Shown piece after piece: positions 20,881-32,203 of a stretch of DNA of 64,000 nucleotides. The notes beneath the pieces were generated by a model. It did no database searches. It saw only the letters and a program-made list of their open reading frames with translations, and was not told the origin of the DNA. A program made the position numbers and the translations under genes. This stretch comes from Zanthoxylum bungeanum (taxonomy: Eukaryota > Streptophyta > Magnoliopsida > Sapindales > Rutaceae): assembly GCA_019454045.1 (NCBI GenBank), contig SKCR01018437.1, positions 183,774 through 247,773 on the forward strand, in the 5' to 3' direction. Within the stretch, counting starts at the first letter, position 1; every line of letters begins with the position of its first letter.

Positions 20881-21802
20881 TTAACTGGCCATTAATAAAA
20901 TTGATTAGGTAAACTTAAAATAAACTAGACATATGGATTTTAAGTTTGAGACCTTAGACTCAATAGCCCACGATCTTCCTTGAGGATAGATAACCCTTTA
21001 ATAGATTTCCTTACAGGATAGACATATACATGTCGGGCGGGGGTAGCCATAATTGGAACTTAAACTTAATGAATCCAGATAATTTGGTTGACATAGACAT
21101 ATGGTTCAATTGGGTTAAACTGGGTATTTGTGTCTGACCATCGACAGAGGCTTTCACATAATTTAGTGTTTCAGGTTAATAAATCAATATATTACCCAGC
21201 TATAGGATAACCACTTCATCTTTAAATAATATTGAAAAGATTCACAACCCTAAATAGTTTTTAATATTGAATTTTCTTAAAACTTACTTTCGAACAATTT
21301 TATTTACTTGTCTTTAAATTTAGAATCCTCGCCATTTCAAATCAATCAAACAACCTTTTAGATACTAGTAATCATTTGACCTCATAAAATTAATAGCTTA
21401 GGTATTAAGTCCTCGTGGGATCGATACTTTTTATACTACTTGAACGATACGTGTGCTTGCGTTATACGTGTGTGTTTACGCCGATCAAATACCCAAATAT
21501 ATGAGAACTATGTCGTTACGCTTCCATAACACGCACAAGTGTAATACTAGCCTATTCCGCATTATCGATGTCCAATCTTGATAATACTACGACTATGGAT
21601 ATTTAATGATTAAACCTTTATGGATTAACATTGTCTCATATCTTATTAATCTGGAACTAATCTAAGGACTTTAATCATTTATATATCCAGGTAATCCAAT
21701 TACAAATGATAAAAGATCAATTTCCTTTGTCACATAGTTAATTTGTACAACAACACCATGTTCTGTACAAATAGTTATGCTATGGGTCATAATTGTCCAA
21801 CA

Positions 21803-22586
21803 CATTGTCCTTTACGTTGATGATGTATTGCTTATTGGCAATGACATTCCCATGCTACAATCGGTGAAAGCTTGGCTTTCATTAAAATTCTCCATGAAGG
21901 ATCTGGGAGAAGCAACTTTTATTCTAGGAATAAAGATCTACCATGATAGATCTAGAAAGCTGCTTGGACTCTCCCATAGCACATATATTGACAAAGTGTT
22001 GAAGAGATTCAACATGGAACAGTCTAAGAGGGGACTGTTGCCAGTGTCACATGGCATCACTCTATCTAAGGACATGTGTCCTAAAACTCAAGATGAGAGA
22101 GACAACATGAGTCATATCCTATTCGCTTCGGTAGTCGGATCGATCATGTATGCCATGATATGTATGCGACCTGATGTCTCGTATGTTTTGAGCATATGTA
22201 GTCGCTATCAGGCCGATCCAGGTGATGGTCACAGGGTTGCGGTTAAGAACATCGTTAAGTATCTTAGACGAACTAGGGATGCGTTCTTAATCTATGGAGA
22301 TGAAGAACTTGAGGTAAGTGGGTTTACCGATGCAAGTTTCCAAACCGATAAAGACGACTGTAAGTCACAATCTGGGTACATATTTTGTTTGAACAATGGA
22401 GCAGTAAGCTGGAAATCTTCCAAGCACGAGACTGTTGCCGATTCAACAACAGAAGCGGAATATATTGCTACAGCTGAAGCAACAAAAGAGGCAGTTTGGA
22501 TCCATAAATTTCTAATTGGATTAGGAGTAGTTCTGTTAGCAGCTGAGCCCGTTCCATTATATTGTGACAATAACGGGGCTATAGCA
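21803..22586 (+). pseudogene. Element B RT C-terminus and RNase H, long open segment
   Basis: After element C the frame resumes exactly at the RT active site: YVDDVLLIGND at 21813 on. It continues FSMKDLGEATFILGIKI, SYVLSICSRYQADPGDGH and into RNase H: GFTDASFQTDKDDCKSQSGY with the first Asp, AVSWKSSKHET, STTEAEYIA with the Glu, and LYCDNNGAIA. The frame is open for about 260 codons and ends at a TAG (22587-22589) where Gln is expected. It is cut off from the RT start by C and from its tail by D. It is the best-preserved pol segment here. Confidence 0.9.
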
Positions 22587-22611
22587 TAGGCTAAGGAACC
22601 GCGGTCCCATC

Positions 22612-24630
22612 TGTTGGACAATTATGACCCATAGCGTCACTATTTGTACAGATCATGGTGGTTTTGTATAAATTAACTATGTGACAAATGAGATTGCTTT
22701 CTTATCATTTGTGATTAGATCACCAAGATGTATAAATGATAGGAGGTCCATATGATTAGTTCTTGGATTGAGAATGAAATGAGACAGTATCAGTCCACGA
22801 AGGATTAATCATTAAATATCCCTAGTCAGAGTATTATCAAGATTGGACATCGATAATGCGTAAAAGACTAGTATTACACTTGTGCGCGTTGTGAGGGCAT
22901 AACGACATAGTTCTCATATATTTGGGTATAGGATACTCATGCAAGTGTAATAGGAGGTTGTGTTTTACCGATGGTACGAGAAACAGCTTCGCTCTGGATA
23001 GACCCCCTCGGAATTCCATTGGTAGTATGACTATGTGTCTATGGAAGTCCGAAATCAGGGTAGGTGTAATTGGTCTTAACCTGAGACTTGCACCGCTAAT
23101 AATTGCGACAATCAATGTACTTTGGTTTTGGTCATCCAGGGCTTTAACAGGTTCTGTGTACGCCTCTTCTGGGTATATTAAGAATCGTAGTGTATTCGGT
23201 GTGATGTCGAGATGGAAGTATCACTCCAGTCATAGTGGAGATGATGGTCACGTAGGATACCGAACTCGTTCTCTTATATGCTCGAGCTATCGGGATATTA
23301 TGACTAGGTCATGTTTATCCGATTATAGAGACTAGTTACCAAAGATCCGATATGTGCTTCGTACGAGGAAAACACAATTCCAGCCCCAGGCCTAGCACGT
23401 GACATCCGATACCGGATCGAAATATGCAATACTACGTATACTACGCCTGATATAGATCACATATTCCTATAAGGATATTTCTGGAGAATTGGGTAGGCAT
23501 GGCGCTTTGCTAGAAGCCAACCTTGTCTTGTAAATCGTTAAAACGTAGTACTTGGTACTTACGTGTTCGGATAGTCCGACGACCGTATTTACTGCCAACA
23601 TATCCGGGGATCTCATGGGTCGCTTCCCGAAGATTCACCGATGATGTATGACTCGCACTTTAATTAATCTAGGATTAATTAGATGAGTGAGAAAATTAAT
23701 CTGGGATTAATTGCGGAGATATTTTATCTGGGATAAAATATCAATTAAAGAGAGAAAATGATTAATTTGGAATGAATCGATTAAATAATATATTCGATAT
23801 ATTAAACGAAATTGGATTTCGAAGCGGAATTAAAATTAGATTTTAATTCGGGCGAACGAGTTAATTTAGAATTAATTCGTTAGCGACATGAATAGTGATT
23901 TCACTAGGCGTAATTATTTAATTGCGTCGCAACGGAAAATTCGTTAATTTGGAATTAGCGAACCCGAGCCCGGGATTGTTTGCGGGCACATTCGTATTTC
24001 GAATTCGAGTGCGGCATGCAAGTCAAATCAAGCGTAAAATCGCTAGTCACATCAAGCGTCAAATCATGTCACTTTGAGTGATGTGGCAATTGATTGATTG
24101 ATTGATTGACGTAGTGGTTGGCATTTATGGCTTTAATTGTTTGACTTTTGAAAGCCAAAATTGTGTATATGTTTTTAAAAAATCAATTACACAAATAACA
24201 TTATCTCTCTTTCTTCTCCATCTCTCTCTCATCTCACACGGTCTTGGACCATTTCCCTCTCAAATTTTCTGGTTTTGCCGAGAGAATAAGGAAGATGGAG
24301 ATGGAGATTTTTGTGGCAAAAATCACCAAGAGCTAGCACTCAAAAGAGGAAATACATAGGTGATAGGAAATCGAACACATAAGCATGGAATCACCACTTG
24401 GAGCTTTGAAGACATCCATGGCCGATTCTTGGAGGAACACAACAGCCCACTGCCGTGCAGTCCACTGCTGAGCCACTGCCACTGCCGAGCTTCACCAAGT
24501 GGGAGAAAATTTTTATTTTTCGTCGCATCCAAACCGATCGTTGTAAGTATGTTTCCGCCATATTTCTTCGTGTATTCACATGTGTTTCTTGCTTGATAAT
24601 TGATCCTTGGGACTTAATAGAAACCCAACA
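22612..24630 (+). mobile_element. Solo LTR D, copia type, in B's RNase H
   Basis: 2019 bp, TGTTGGACAA to AAACCCAACA, same LTR superfamily as A, B, C and J. Flanks are CCATC (22607-22611) and TCATC (24631-24635), a 5-bp duplication with one change. RNase H coding (AKEPRSH, then RSKHVLRRFH) continues across it. Element A at the same place reads GGTCTCATCAACG uninterrupted, which supports the original site. No internal region is present. The hairpin array is at about 23660-23745. Confidence 0.9.
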
Positions 24631-24821
24631 TCATCAACGATCCAAGCATGTTCTTCGACGTTTCCATCTGATTCGTGAGATCATACATCGTGGCGATGTG
24701 AAGATCGAGAAAGTCGCATCAGATGACAACATTACAGATCCGCTGACGAAAGCTATACCTCAGCAAAAGTTTGAGCGACATGTACATAGTTCAGGTGTTA
24801 GATGCTTGAGTGACTTGTTAT
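24631..24821 (+). pseudogene. Element B RNase H C-terminal tail
   Basis: Reads RSKHVLRRFHLIREIIHRGD, then KVASDDNITDPLTKAIPQQK, the standard copia RNase H ending, and stops before the polypurine tract. The frame is open from inside solo LTR D, so any apparent start upstream is spurious. Confidence 0.88.
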
Positions 24822-24837
24822 AGGCCAAGTGGGAGAT
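24822..24837 (+). other. Element B polypurine tract
   Basis: AGGCCAAGTGGGAGAT directly before TGTTGGACAA. Confidence 0.85.
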
Positions 24838-26762
24838 TGTTGGACAATTATGACCCATAGCGTCACTATTTGTAAAAGACATTGTGGTTTTTGTACAAAT
24901 TAACTATGTGACAATGAAATTGCTATTTTATCATTTTGTAATTAGATTACTTGTATATATATAAATGATAAAATTCCTTATGATTAGTTCCAATTTATAA
25001 GATAAGAGACAATATCAATCCACGAAGGTTTAATCATTAAATATCCCTAGTCGTAGTATTATCGAGACTGGACATCGATAATGCGGAATAGACTAGTATT
25101 GCACTTGTGCGTGTTATGGAAGCGTAATTGCATAGTTCTCATATATTTAAGTATTGGATACTTATGCAAGTGTGATAGGAGGTTGTGTTTATCGATGGTA
25201 CGGAAACAGCTTCGCTCTGGATAGACCCCTTGGAATCTCATTGGTAGTATGACTATGTGTCTATGGGAATCTGATTCAGGGTAGGTGTATTTGGTCTTAA
25301 CCTGAGACTTGCATCGCTAATACTTGCGACAATCAATACGCTTTGGTTTTGGTCGTCCGGGACTTTAACAGGTTCTGTGTACGCCTCTTATGGGTTTATT
25401 GAGAATCGTAGTGTATTGGGTGTGATGTCAAGACGGAAGTATAAATTCAGTCATATAGAGATGATGATCACACAGGGATACAAAACTGGTTCTCTATTAT
25501 GTTGCAACTATCGGGATAATATGACAAGGTCATGATTATTCGATTATAGAGACTAGTTGCTTGTGATCCGATATATGTTTCGTACGGGGCAGACACTATT
25601 CCAGCCCCAGGCCTTGTATGTGACATCCGATATTGGATCGCAATATGCAATACTACTTATACTACGCTTGACAAAGATTATATATTCCTTAAGGAATATT
25701 TCTGGAGAATTGGGTAGGCACGATGCTTTGCTAGAAGCCAACCATGTCTTGTAAATCGGTAAGAACGTGGTACGGGGTACGCACGTAATCGGATAGTCCG
25801 ACGACCAGATTTACTGCCAACATATCCAGAGATCTCATAGGTCACTTCCTAAAGATTCACCGATGACGTTTGACTCGAACATAATTAATCTAGGATTAAT
25901 TAGAAGAGAGATAAAATTAATCTAGGATTAATTACGGAGAGAATTTATCTGGGATAAAATTAAATTAGAAGAGAGAGAACGATTAATTTAGAATTAATCG
26001 ATAAAATAATATATTCGATATATTAAATGAAATTCGATTTTATAACGAAATTAAAATTGGATTTTAATTCTGGCGAACGAATTAATTTAGAATTAATTCG
26101 CGAGCGACTTTAATATTTTATTAACGTCGCAACGGAAAATTCGTTAATTCAGAATTGAACGAACCCAAGCCCGAGTGAAGTTGCGCGTTGAGATTATTCG
26201 ACGTAAATTCGTAATTTACAAGTGGTGGGACCCACTTGACTTACATCACAAGTTTGACTAGTGATGGAAGTGGTTAAATTGGAGTGTAAATCTAAGCTTA
26301 CTTGTTTTTTACTCCAACCAATCTCTACACACTTTGTAATTATTTATTCATTTTTGTTGAATGACTAATACCAAATCTTGGATTTGGTATATCAAGATTT
26401 GAGTTTTGGAAATCAAATATACACAACATAAAAACTGGAATAACATTTCTCTCTTTTCTCTCCCTATGCCGTGAGCTTCATCTCCCTTTCTTGAAATTTT
26501 GTTTCAAAATTTCTTAAGTGCTAGCACATAAATGAGTCTTCTAAGGTGATAGGGAAACCATTCCCATTGAGTTTGGAATCAAACTTCAAGGCTTGGAGCT
26601 ACACCAATCATTCAAAGAAAGCTTGGAGCATTTCAAAGGAGCAAAAGTTTTGAACTTTCCACCTACATCCAATCCGTTCAATGTAAGTATTTCCGCTACT
26701 TCTTTGCGTATTCACATATTTCATGTTTATTAGATCCTTGGGATTGATCTTAGAGACCAACA
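24838..26762 (+). repeat. Element B 3' LTR
   Basis: 1925 bp from TGTTGGACAA to AGACCAACA. It contains hairpin units around 25880-25965. Minus-strand RT of element E starts immediately afterwards. Confidence 0.9.
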
Positions 26763-27600
26763 GAATCTCTTCAATATTTTCAATGAACGAGTTCTCAGAG
26801 AGTGCCAACAACTTTTAGATCTATCCCAGTAGATCCTTATTCCTAAAATAAAGGTTGCATCTCCTAAGAATTTCATGGAGAATTTTAATGGAAGCCAAGC
26901 TTTTATCGATTTTAATATGGGAATGTTATTGCTAAGAAGTAATACATCATCAATGTATATGACAATCATTGTCAGTGCGCTCCCACTAACCTTCTTATAT
27001 ACACAAGAATCATCATCATTTTGAATGAAACCATATTATAATATTATCTCATGAAAACGTTGGTTCCAAGAACGCAATGCTTGCTTCAATCCATAAATGG
27101 ATCGATTTAACTTGAAAATCTTGTTTGCATGTTTTGGCACGAAAAAACCGTCAGGCTATTGTATATAAACATCCTCCAAAAGGTTTCTGTTAAGGAAAGT
27201 GGTTTTGACGTCCATATGTCATATTTCCTAATCGAAATATGCAGCAATAGCAAGCATCATCCGAATGGTTTTAATCATGGCAACGGGTCAAAGATTTCAT
27301 CGTAATCGACACCATGTTGATAACGATACCCTTTCGCTACAAGCCTAGCTTTATACTTTTGTATGTTTCCATCCATGCATGTCTTCACCATGAATACTCA
27401 TTTGCTACCAATAGGCACTATGCCTTCTGGTATATCAACCAGTGTCCAAACTTGGTTGTATACATGGAATCCATTTCGGACTTCATGGTCTTTTGCCATA
27501 AAGAGGAGTCGATACCTTGTATCACTTCCTCATACGTAGCTGGCTCATTATCCTCAATAAGATTAATATCTACATGAGGTGAGATCAGAAACCCATACCT
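26763..27600 (-). pseudogene. Element E reverse transcriptase (partial)
   Basis: The minus strand shows IYIDDVLLLSNNIPILKSIK (catalytic YIDD near 26940-26960), LKFSMKFLGDATFILGI and, upstream, SSLWQKTMKSEMDSMYT. At 27380-27405 the segment matching GCKWVF...KTDMDG keeps full length, unlike A, C and J, though a stop replaces Trp. B's LTR ends inside the RT at 26762. Confidence 0.84.
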
Positions 27601-28560
27601 CTCAGGTTGTTTTCTGACTCTCTCCGATCTACGCGGTTCTTGTGTATTAGAAGATTGTGGTACAGTCTCATCCCTGATGAACTGTTCGTGTTCCGTGAGG
27701 GGATCGGTGCCAGGAACAGTATCACTCTGATTTTCATCGAGTTTTACTTTCCTCCCACTTACCACTGCATTTAGGAATTCCTCTAAAGAAAATCGCATGG
27801 AGAGCAACAAATATTTTGTTCTCCTATGGGTTGTGGAAATAATATCCTTTGGTTTCCCTAGGATAACCAATTACAAATAGGCACTTATCCGATTTGGGTT
27901 CTAGTTTGGCACTATCCAAATGTTTAACGTATGCCCAACATTCCCAAATCTTCAGGAATGAGAAACCTGGTTTCTTTGCTGTCCATATTTCATATGGAGT
28001 CTGTCCAACAGACTTTGACGGAACCTTATTCAAAATAAGTATTACACTATTCAATGCGTATCCCAAAAGGAAATTGGTAGCTCGGTGCGACTCATCATTA
28101 ACCTTACCATATCCAACAAAGTTCGGTTTCTCCGTTCGGACACACATTTCATTGAGGTGTTCCGGGAGGAGTCCACTGTAAAAGAATACCATACTCTTTC
28201 AAGTAATCAAGAAACTCATTGCTTAAGTATTCTCCATCACGGTCCGACCGTAATGTTTAAATACTTTTACCGGTCTATTTTTCTACTTCGTGTCGAAACT
28301 CTTTGAATTTATCAAAAGTTTCCGACTTGTGTTTCATAAGATACAAATAACCATAACGCGATGCAACATCCGTAAGGTTACGAAGTATTCATAACCACCT
28401 CTAGCCTAGCTAGACATGGGCTCACATACGTCACCATGAACGAGGGCTAAGAGTTCGGTGGCATACACATTTACCACTAAAAGGTGTTTTAGGCACTTTA
28501 CCTAATAAACAAGATTCACAGACATCATATGAATTAGGATCAAATCCGTCCACGTATCCA
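27601..28560 (-). pseudogene. Element E integrase
   Basis: Open stretches on the minus strand at 28192-27824 and 27870-27418 read LGYALNSVILILNKVPSKSV, GQTPYEIWTAKKPGFSFLKI, PKSDKCLFVIGYPRETKGYY and the RRSERVRKQPERYGF linker. The catalytic core upstream (28200-28480) is frameshifted; the plus-strand word ATCACGGTCCGACCGTAATG marks the RSDRD-like region near 28235. Confidence 0.84.
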
Positions 28561-28635
28561 TTCTTCGAAAGTGTGGATATACGAGTCTTGTTAATGCGTC
28601 CCAGACGATAATACCACAGATAAGTTTCATCTGTT

Positions 28636-29050
28636 TTACTCAGTTGAGCTTTTGTTTGTCATGTTATATGTTTGAGATTCGTTTATATTCAAAATATAAA
28701 TACCATTATTAACATCTACTGTACATATCAAAATGTCATCTTTATATACAAAATACCCAGTGTTCTTGAATACAAAGGTATACCCGCATCGAGTTATACT
28801 AGATACAGAGATGATGTTCCTAGTCAAACTAGGTACTAAATAACAATCACCTAATGTAATTACATGCCCCAAGGGCATATACAAAACATAGTACCCAATG
28901 GTCAAAACAGCGACTCTCGTCCTATTTCTGACTCGTAGGTCGATCTCATCTGAAGCCAGTATCCTGCTAATCAGCAGATCATGCACACCAGTACATATAT
29001 GAGTACCTCATCCAGAATCAAAAATCCAATTTTTAAATTCAGTAGTGGAC
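28636..29050 (-). pseudogene. Element E protease and pre-integrase segment
   Basis: The minus strand reads NWIFDSG followed by a TGA and GTHICT near 28995-29030, the copia aspartic protease site (usually DSGC or DSGA) with its fourth residue turned into a stop. The frame 28986-28636 continues PLGHVITLGDCYLVPSLTRN, VSSITRCGYTFVF and DVNNGIYILNINESQ. The protease would cleave the polyprotein in the virus-like particle. Confidence 0.82.
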
Positions 29051-29116
29051 ATGTTTATAACAAACATACCTGAAGCCGGAGCCTTGCCCGTCTTTACTTC
29101 CTTCAACTTTGCCTTG

Positions 29117-29157
29117 TACTCACGGCAGTCACGCTTCCAGTGACCCCATTTGCTACA
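29117..29157 (-). other. Element E gag zinc knuckle
   Basis: The minus strand encodes CLHCSKWGHWKRDC, a complete CX2CX4HX4C nucleic-acid-binding knuckle at the gag C-terminus. It is separated from the main gag frame by a frameshift between about 29190 and 29320. Confidence 0.85.
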
Positions 29158-29319
29158 ATGTAGGCAGACGTCTTGGGATATGTCCTTAGTCTTCCCAGAA
29201 GACTGTGATGATTTAGCCTTGCCCTTTTTTCTTCCTTTTCTTCACACCCCTAGAAGCCTTCGGCCAAGCCTCGGCCTTCTGGGATGCCGAAGTAAGGTGC
29301 GCCTCGCGCCTCTTGCCCT

Positions 29320-29913
29320 TTAGAAGCTCTGGATCTGCTTCTTTCTCATCGCCATTAACTCTCCAAGAGTTTTCTCTTGGTTCATCATGTTGTAGTTCAT
29401 GAAGAACCCGCCCCAGCATTCGGGCAGAGACTGTAAGATCAAATCTATAAAAGTCTCGGCCTTAAAGGTTATGCCCAGCTGACCTAGTTGTTCGATGTCA
29501 GCAATCATCTGCGACACGTAGTGCTCGATAGATGTACCATCTGACATACTCGAGCGAAAGAGCTTCTTTCGCAACTCATGCTTCTGAGATCTAAGAATAG
29601 ATATGTGAAGATCATTCAATTTCAACATCATACTATAATGATCCAATCCTTTATTTTGATGAAGAAATTGAGGAGTCATTGCGGCAAGCATTACGGATTG
29701 AGCACTAAAGTTATCATCACGATGAGTCTTCCAAAGCTCATGCTCTACTATTTTCTCAACTCCGGGCTCAGGCCTGAGAGGTTTCTCTATGACATAGAGT
29801 AACTTCTCGGCTCCCAAGACTATCTTGAGATTCATTTCCCAATCTGGAAAATTAGAGCCGTTAAAGACATTATCGCCCATGATGATATCCTTAATGCTAA
29901 TATTTCCAGCCAT
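29320..29913 (-). CDS. Element E gag (UBN2-type) protein, largely intact
   Basis: A 197-codon frame from an ATG. The N-terminus is MAGNISIKDIIMGDNVFNGS, then DWEMNLKIVLGAEKL and YVIEKPLRP, the conserved start of plant copia gag. Residues 60-190 hold the helical gag domain (SAQSVMLAAM, LRKKLFRSSM, SIEHYVSQMI, LQSLPECW, KTLGELM). It would form the particle shell and bind the RNA. The frame stops before the zinc knuckle (29117-29157), so the natural protein continued into the polyprotein and a later stop or frameshift truncates it. The start is chosen because it matches the family N-terminus and follows the long leader. Confidence 0.86.
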   Translation of the reverse strand: MAGNISIKDIIMGDNVFNGSNFPDWEMNLKIVLGAEKLLYVIEKPLRPEPGVEKIVEHELWKTHRDDNFSAQSVMLAAMTPQFLHQNKGLDHYSMMLKLNDLHISILRSQKHELRKKLFRSSMSDGTSIEHYVSQMIADIEQLGQLGITFKAETFIDLILQSLPECWGGFFMNYNMMNQEKTLGELMAMRKKQIQSF

Positions 29914-32106
29914 CTCGATTGCAATAGTCCAACTATCAAATCAATGATTTTGGGTACACTTAAAATGTAATGGTTACTATAGTCTAACTATATGACCAAC
30001 TACAAGTGGAGTAGTGTGAAAACAGTCCAACTGTTCAATGAAAGCAATAAAAGATATTAGTCCAACTAATATATATTTATAACGACGGTAAATAAAATAA
30101 AAGAGCGCGTTTAGCAAGTATTAAACGAAATTGCAACTTTAATACTAGCCTCCCACTATTTTTCGGCGAGCCTCTAACCCTCTGTTGAGTACTCAGGAAA
30201 CCCAGTTTCCTAGTGGGCTAGGATCCCGTTAAATAACACACAACCTTGACTTTGGCCAACAAGTTGTATGAAACTTAACTAGGTAGATCTCTAAGATCAA
30301 TTGGATCCCATCCAATTCCTAGATCCGGTAGGTGGACCTTTAAGTCCAAAATATATATCCAATATATATTTCCTAACCTTTTCCTCTGAATCAACTAAGC
30401 CTTGGCTTTGGCTCAACAAGCTTAATGATTCCAGTTAAGCGCGACCCATTGAAAGTGGGAAAGCTTCGTAATCCATGTCTATGTACAAAAGTGACCTTGA
30501 CTTTGGCCAACAAGTCACAACTGCCCAAGACATGCGATATGTAACAAAGCTTTCATGGTTCAAACACATCTGTGATGGACAATGATCTTGACTTTGGCCA
30601 ACAAACCGATGCCAATCTTGGATCTTGAGAAAGAACCACTCAATGGAAGGAAAACGATTAATATTTAATGAGGGTTTTTCGCGTAAATTGGCAACCAGTT
30701 TATTATCTTTGATTATGTCTCATCATACACCCTTAAACATGCATTCTAAAAGCATAATAAGACGCGATTAAAATAATAATGTTCTTAGAACAAATCTCTC
30801 CATTTCCTCTCTCCCGCTAGCACTATTCATACTTCTACCCAATTACATAACATTAAAAGAAACCTCATTTGCATTGAGTGGAATTGGTGAGAAGAGAAAT
30901 ACAAAGAGTAAATAGATAATAGGCTGGACACGCAGGTCCAATTTAATAAATAAGTACCATACTTACAACAATTTCCAAAATTACCCTCATCCATCTAATA
31001 TCCATCCGATATACATTATTCATACAAATACATCCAAGTATTCACACAAAGCATAATGTTCAATAAATCTAATCCAATTAATTAATCTTTAATTAATGAC
31101 CATCCAATGTTCAAACAACGATTTGATTTGCGCGAGTCCAACTCGTTTAAGAATAAATACTCAAAGTACGTATTCTTGAATTATATCGAACTATAATTTT
31201 AAATCCAAATTAAATTGTATCCAATACTAATTCGAATTTAATTCCAAATTAAATAATTACACTTTTAATAGTGCCTTTTAGACTTGGATTCCAAATCCAA
31301 TCCAATTGGGTCTCAAACCCCAATTAGCATCCAATACTATTCAATTAAAGTCCAATTAGCTTTCAATTAATTCTTTTACGCATGAGCTTTGGCCATTATG
31401 GATCCAACCCAAGATGCCAAGGCCCAAGTTATGAATCACCTTATACCACAAAATCAATTTAGGCCCATTAGGCCCAATTAAATTATTAAATGCCCAAATA
31501 GTCATATTTGGACTTTATGGAAATGGTTTTAGGCCCAATTGGATCCAACCCAATTGTACAAAACCAAACTTGACCCAACCAAGCCCATTTAGCACAATTA
31601 CAACAAATTAAATTAATATAATATTCCAAAAACACATTAATTCAATTTAAAGTGTAATTAACATAATTAATCAATTAATCCAATATTTCCAAAACACCAA
31701 TTAATCTAATTAATCATGCTTAATTATCCAATTCATGTCCAACACAAATTGAAGCAAAACCAACTCATTCCAACATGCTCAAGTTCACGACAATACATGA
31801 AATTAACATCCAATTTTGATTTCAATCCAATTAAATCAACAATTAACATTCAATTTCATGTCAATTAACATATCCAATTGTCAAATTCAAAAAATCACCA
31901 TGAATATTCTAGGGGTGGTATTCGGCCATGACATTGGAATTGAGGATTTTTTATCTAATCAATTTATCTCAAATCCAAAGATGCACAAATCCAATTCATC
32001 ATCATATAAACACAACCAAACAACCAATTTAGGCATTTACAAGCTCCAAGCATAAAATCCCAAATTAAAGTATATAAACCCTAGAATCAAATCATGCTTA
32101 GATCTC
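29914..32106 (-). other. Element E leader, about 2.2 kb
   Basis: AT-rich, non-coding, collinear with the leader of C (15604-17857) and with parts of J (49700-51027). Contains four hairpin units at 30240-30267, 30397-30423, 30491-30518 and 30583-30607. No supported gene; the frame at 31816-32055 has no motif. Confidence 0.75.
30240..30607 (-). promoter_or_regulatory. Four leader RNA hairpins with self-complementary loop (element E)
   Basis: On the RNA strand the pattern is stem, TTG, loop TTGGCCAAAGT, CAA, one unpaired G, stem. Outer stems are ACAAC/GTTGT at 30240-30267 and GTGAC/GTCAC at 30491-30518. At the corresponding sites element C has ACAGC/GTTGT and GTGAT/ATCAC, and J has ACAAT/ATTGT, so pairing is kept while bases change. 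Confidence 0.68.
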
Positions 32107-32118
32107 GCACTGATACCA
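32107..32118 (-). other. Element E primer-binding site
   Basis: The minus strand reads TGGTATCAGTGC, one mismatch from the Met-tRNA site of C, one base after the LTR end. Confidence 0.88.
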
Positions 32119-32119
32119 T

Positions 32120-32203
32120 TGTTAGTGTCCTAGACATGCCAAGGATCTCTAAGTGTGATTCTAGTGTGAATAAAATCAAAAATAAGTTGCGGAGGACTTA
32201 CAT
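32120..32203 (-). repeat. Element E 5' LTR, truncated to about 84 bp
   Basis: Matches the first 84 bp (on +) of C's LTRs up to GGACTTACAT, then switches abruptly to gag of element H. About 2.1 kb of LTR is missing. Confidence 0.85.

Larger units (their letters stand above)
19812..21487 (+). mobile_element. Solo LTR K, probably Ty3/gypsy
   Basis: 1676 bp with TG...CA ends (TGATGAGTGA to CGCCGATCA) and a perfect AATAC duplication, inserted in the C LTR and absent from the sister LTR at the equivalent point (about 12011). No internal region or second LTR is present, so it is a recombined solo LTR. The end, with TCCTCGTGGGATCGATACTT near 21410-21430, resembles gypsy LTR 3' ends of Athila/Tat type; the lineage is inferred. 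It contains a G-box/CCAAT array, TATA box and palindromes listed separately. Confidence 0.9.
10067..21802 (-). mobile_element. Element C: complete but defective Ty1/copia retrotransposon
   Basis: Two LTRs in minus orientation (10067-12324 and 17871-21802, the latter holding solo LTR K) flank polypurine tract, RNase H, RT, integrase, protease, gag, long leader and a Met-tRNA primer site. A perfect CATTG duplication surrounds it inside B's RT. The left LTR is 2258 bp; the right LTR minus K and its duplication is about 2251 bp. Gag lacks about 500 bp, RT carries the frameshift shared with A and J, and protease has lost its catalytic motif, so the copy must have moved using proteins from elsewhere or decayed since. 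Confidence 0.93.
17871..21802 (-). repeat. Element C 5' LTR (right), interrupted by solo LTR K
   Basis: The two halves are 17871-19811 and 21488-21802; together they match the left LTR along its whole length. AATAC is duplicated at the insertion (19807-19811 and 21488-21492). It ends TTGTCCAACA at 21802, followed by CATTG. Confidence 0.92.
8490..26762 (+). mobile_element. Element B: Ty1/copia retrotransposon split by C and D, 5' part outside the window
   Basis: B's integrase starts at 8490 directly after A's LTR. It continues through RT to 10066, where complete element C is inserted, resumes at 21803 through RT and RNase H to 22611, is interrupted by solo LTR D, and ends with RNase H tail, polypurine tract and 3' LTR (24838-26762). 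The next base continues minus-strand element E, so B is inserted in E's RT. B is the least decayed pol in the window but has at least six stops. Confidence 0.9.
26763..32203 (-). mobile_element. Element E: Ty1/copia retrotransposon, 3' part split off by B
   Basis: The minus-strand order is RT (26763-27600), integrase, protease, gag, leader, primer site and a truncated 5' LTR (32120-32203). The RNase H and 3' LTR should lie beyond element B, outside the window. Leader and LTR sequence match element C, so E and C are the same or sister families. E lacks C's gag deletion and the RT frameshift of A, C and J, and is the better template of the family. Confidence 0.88.
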
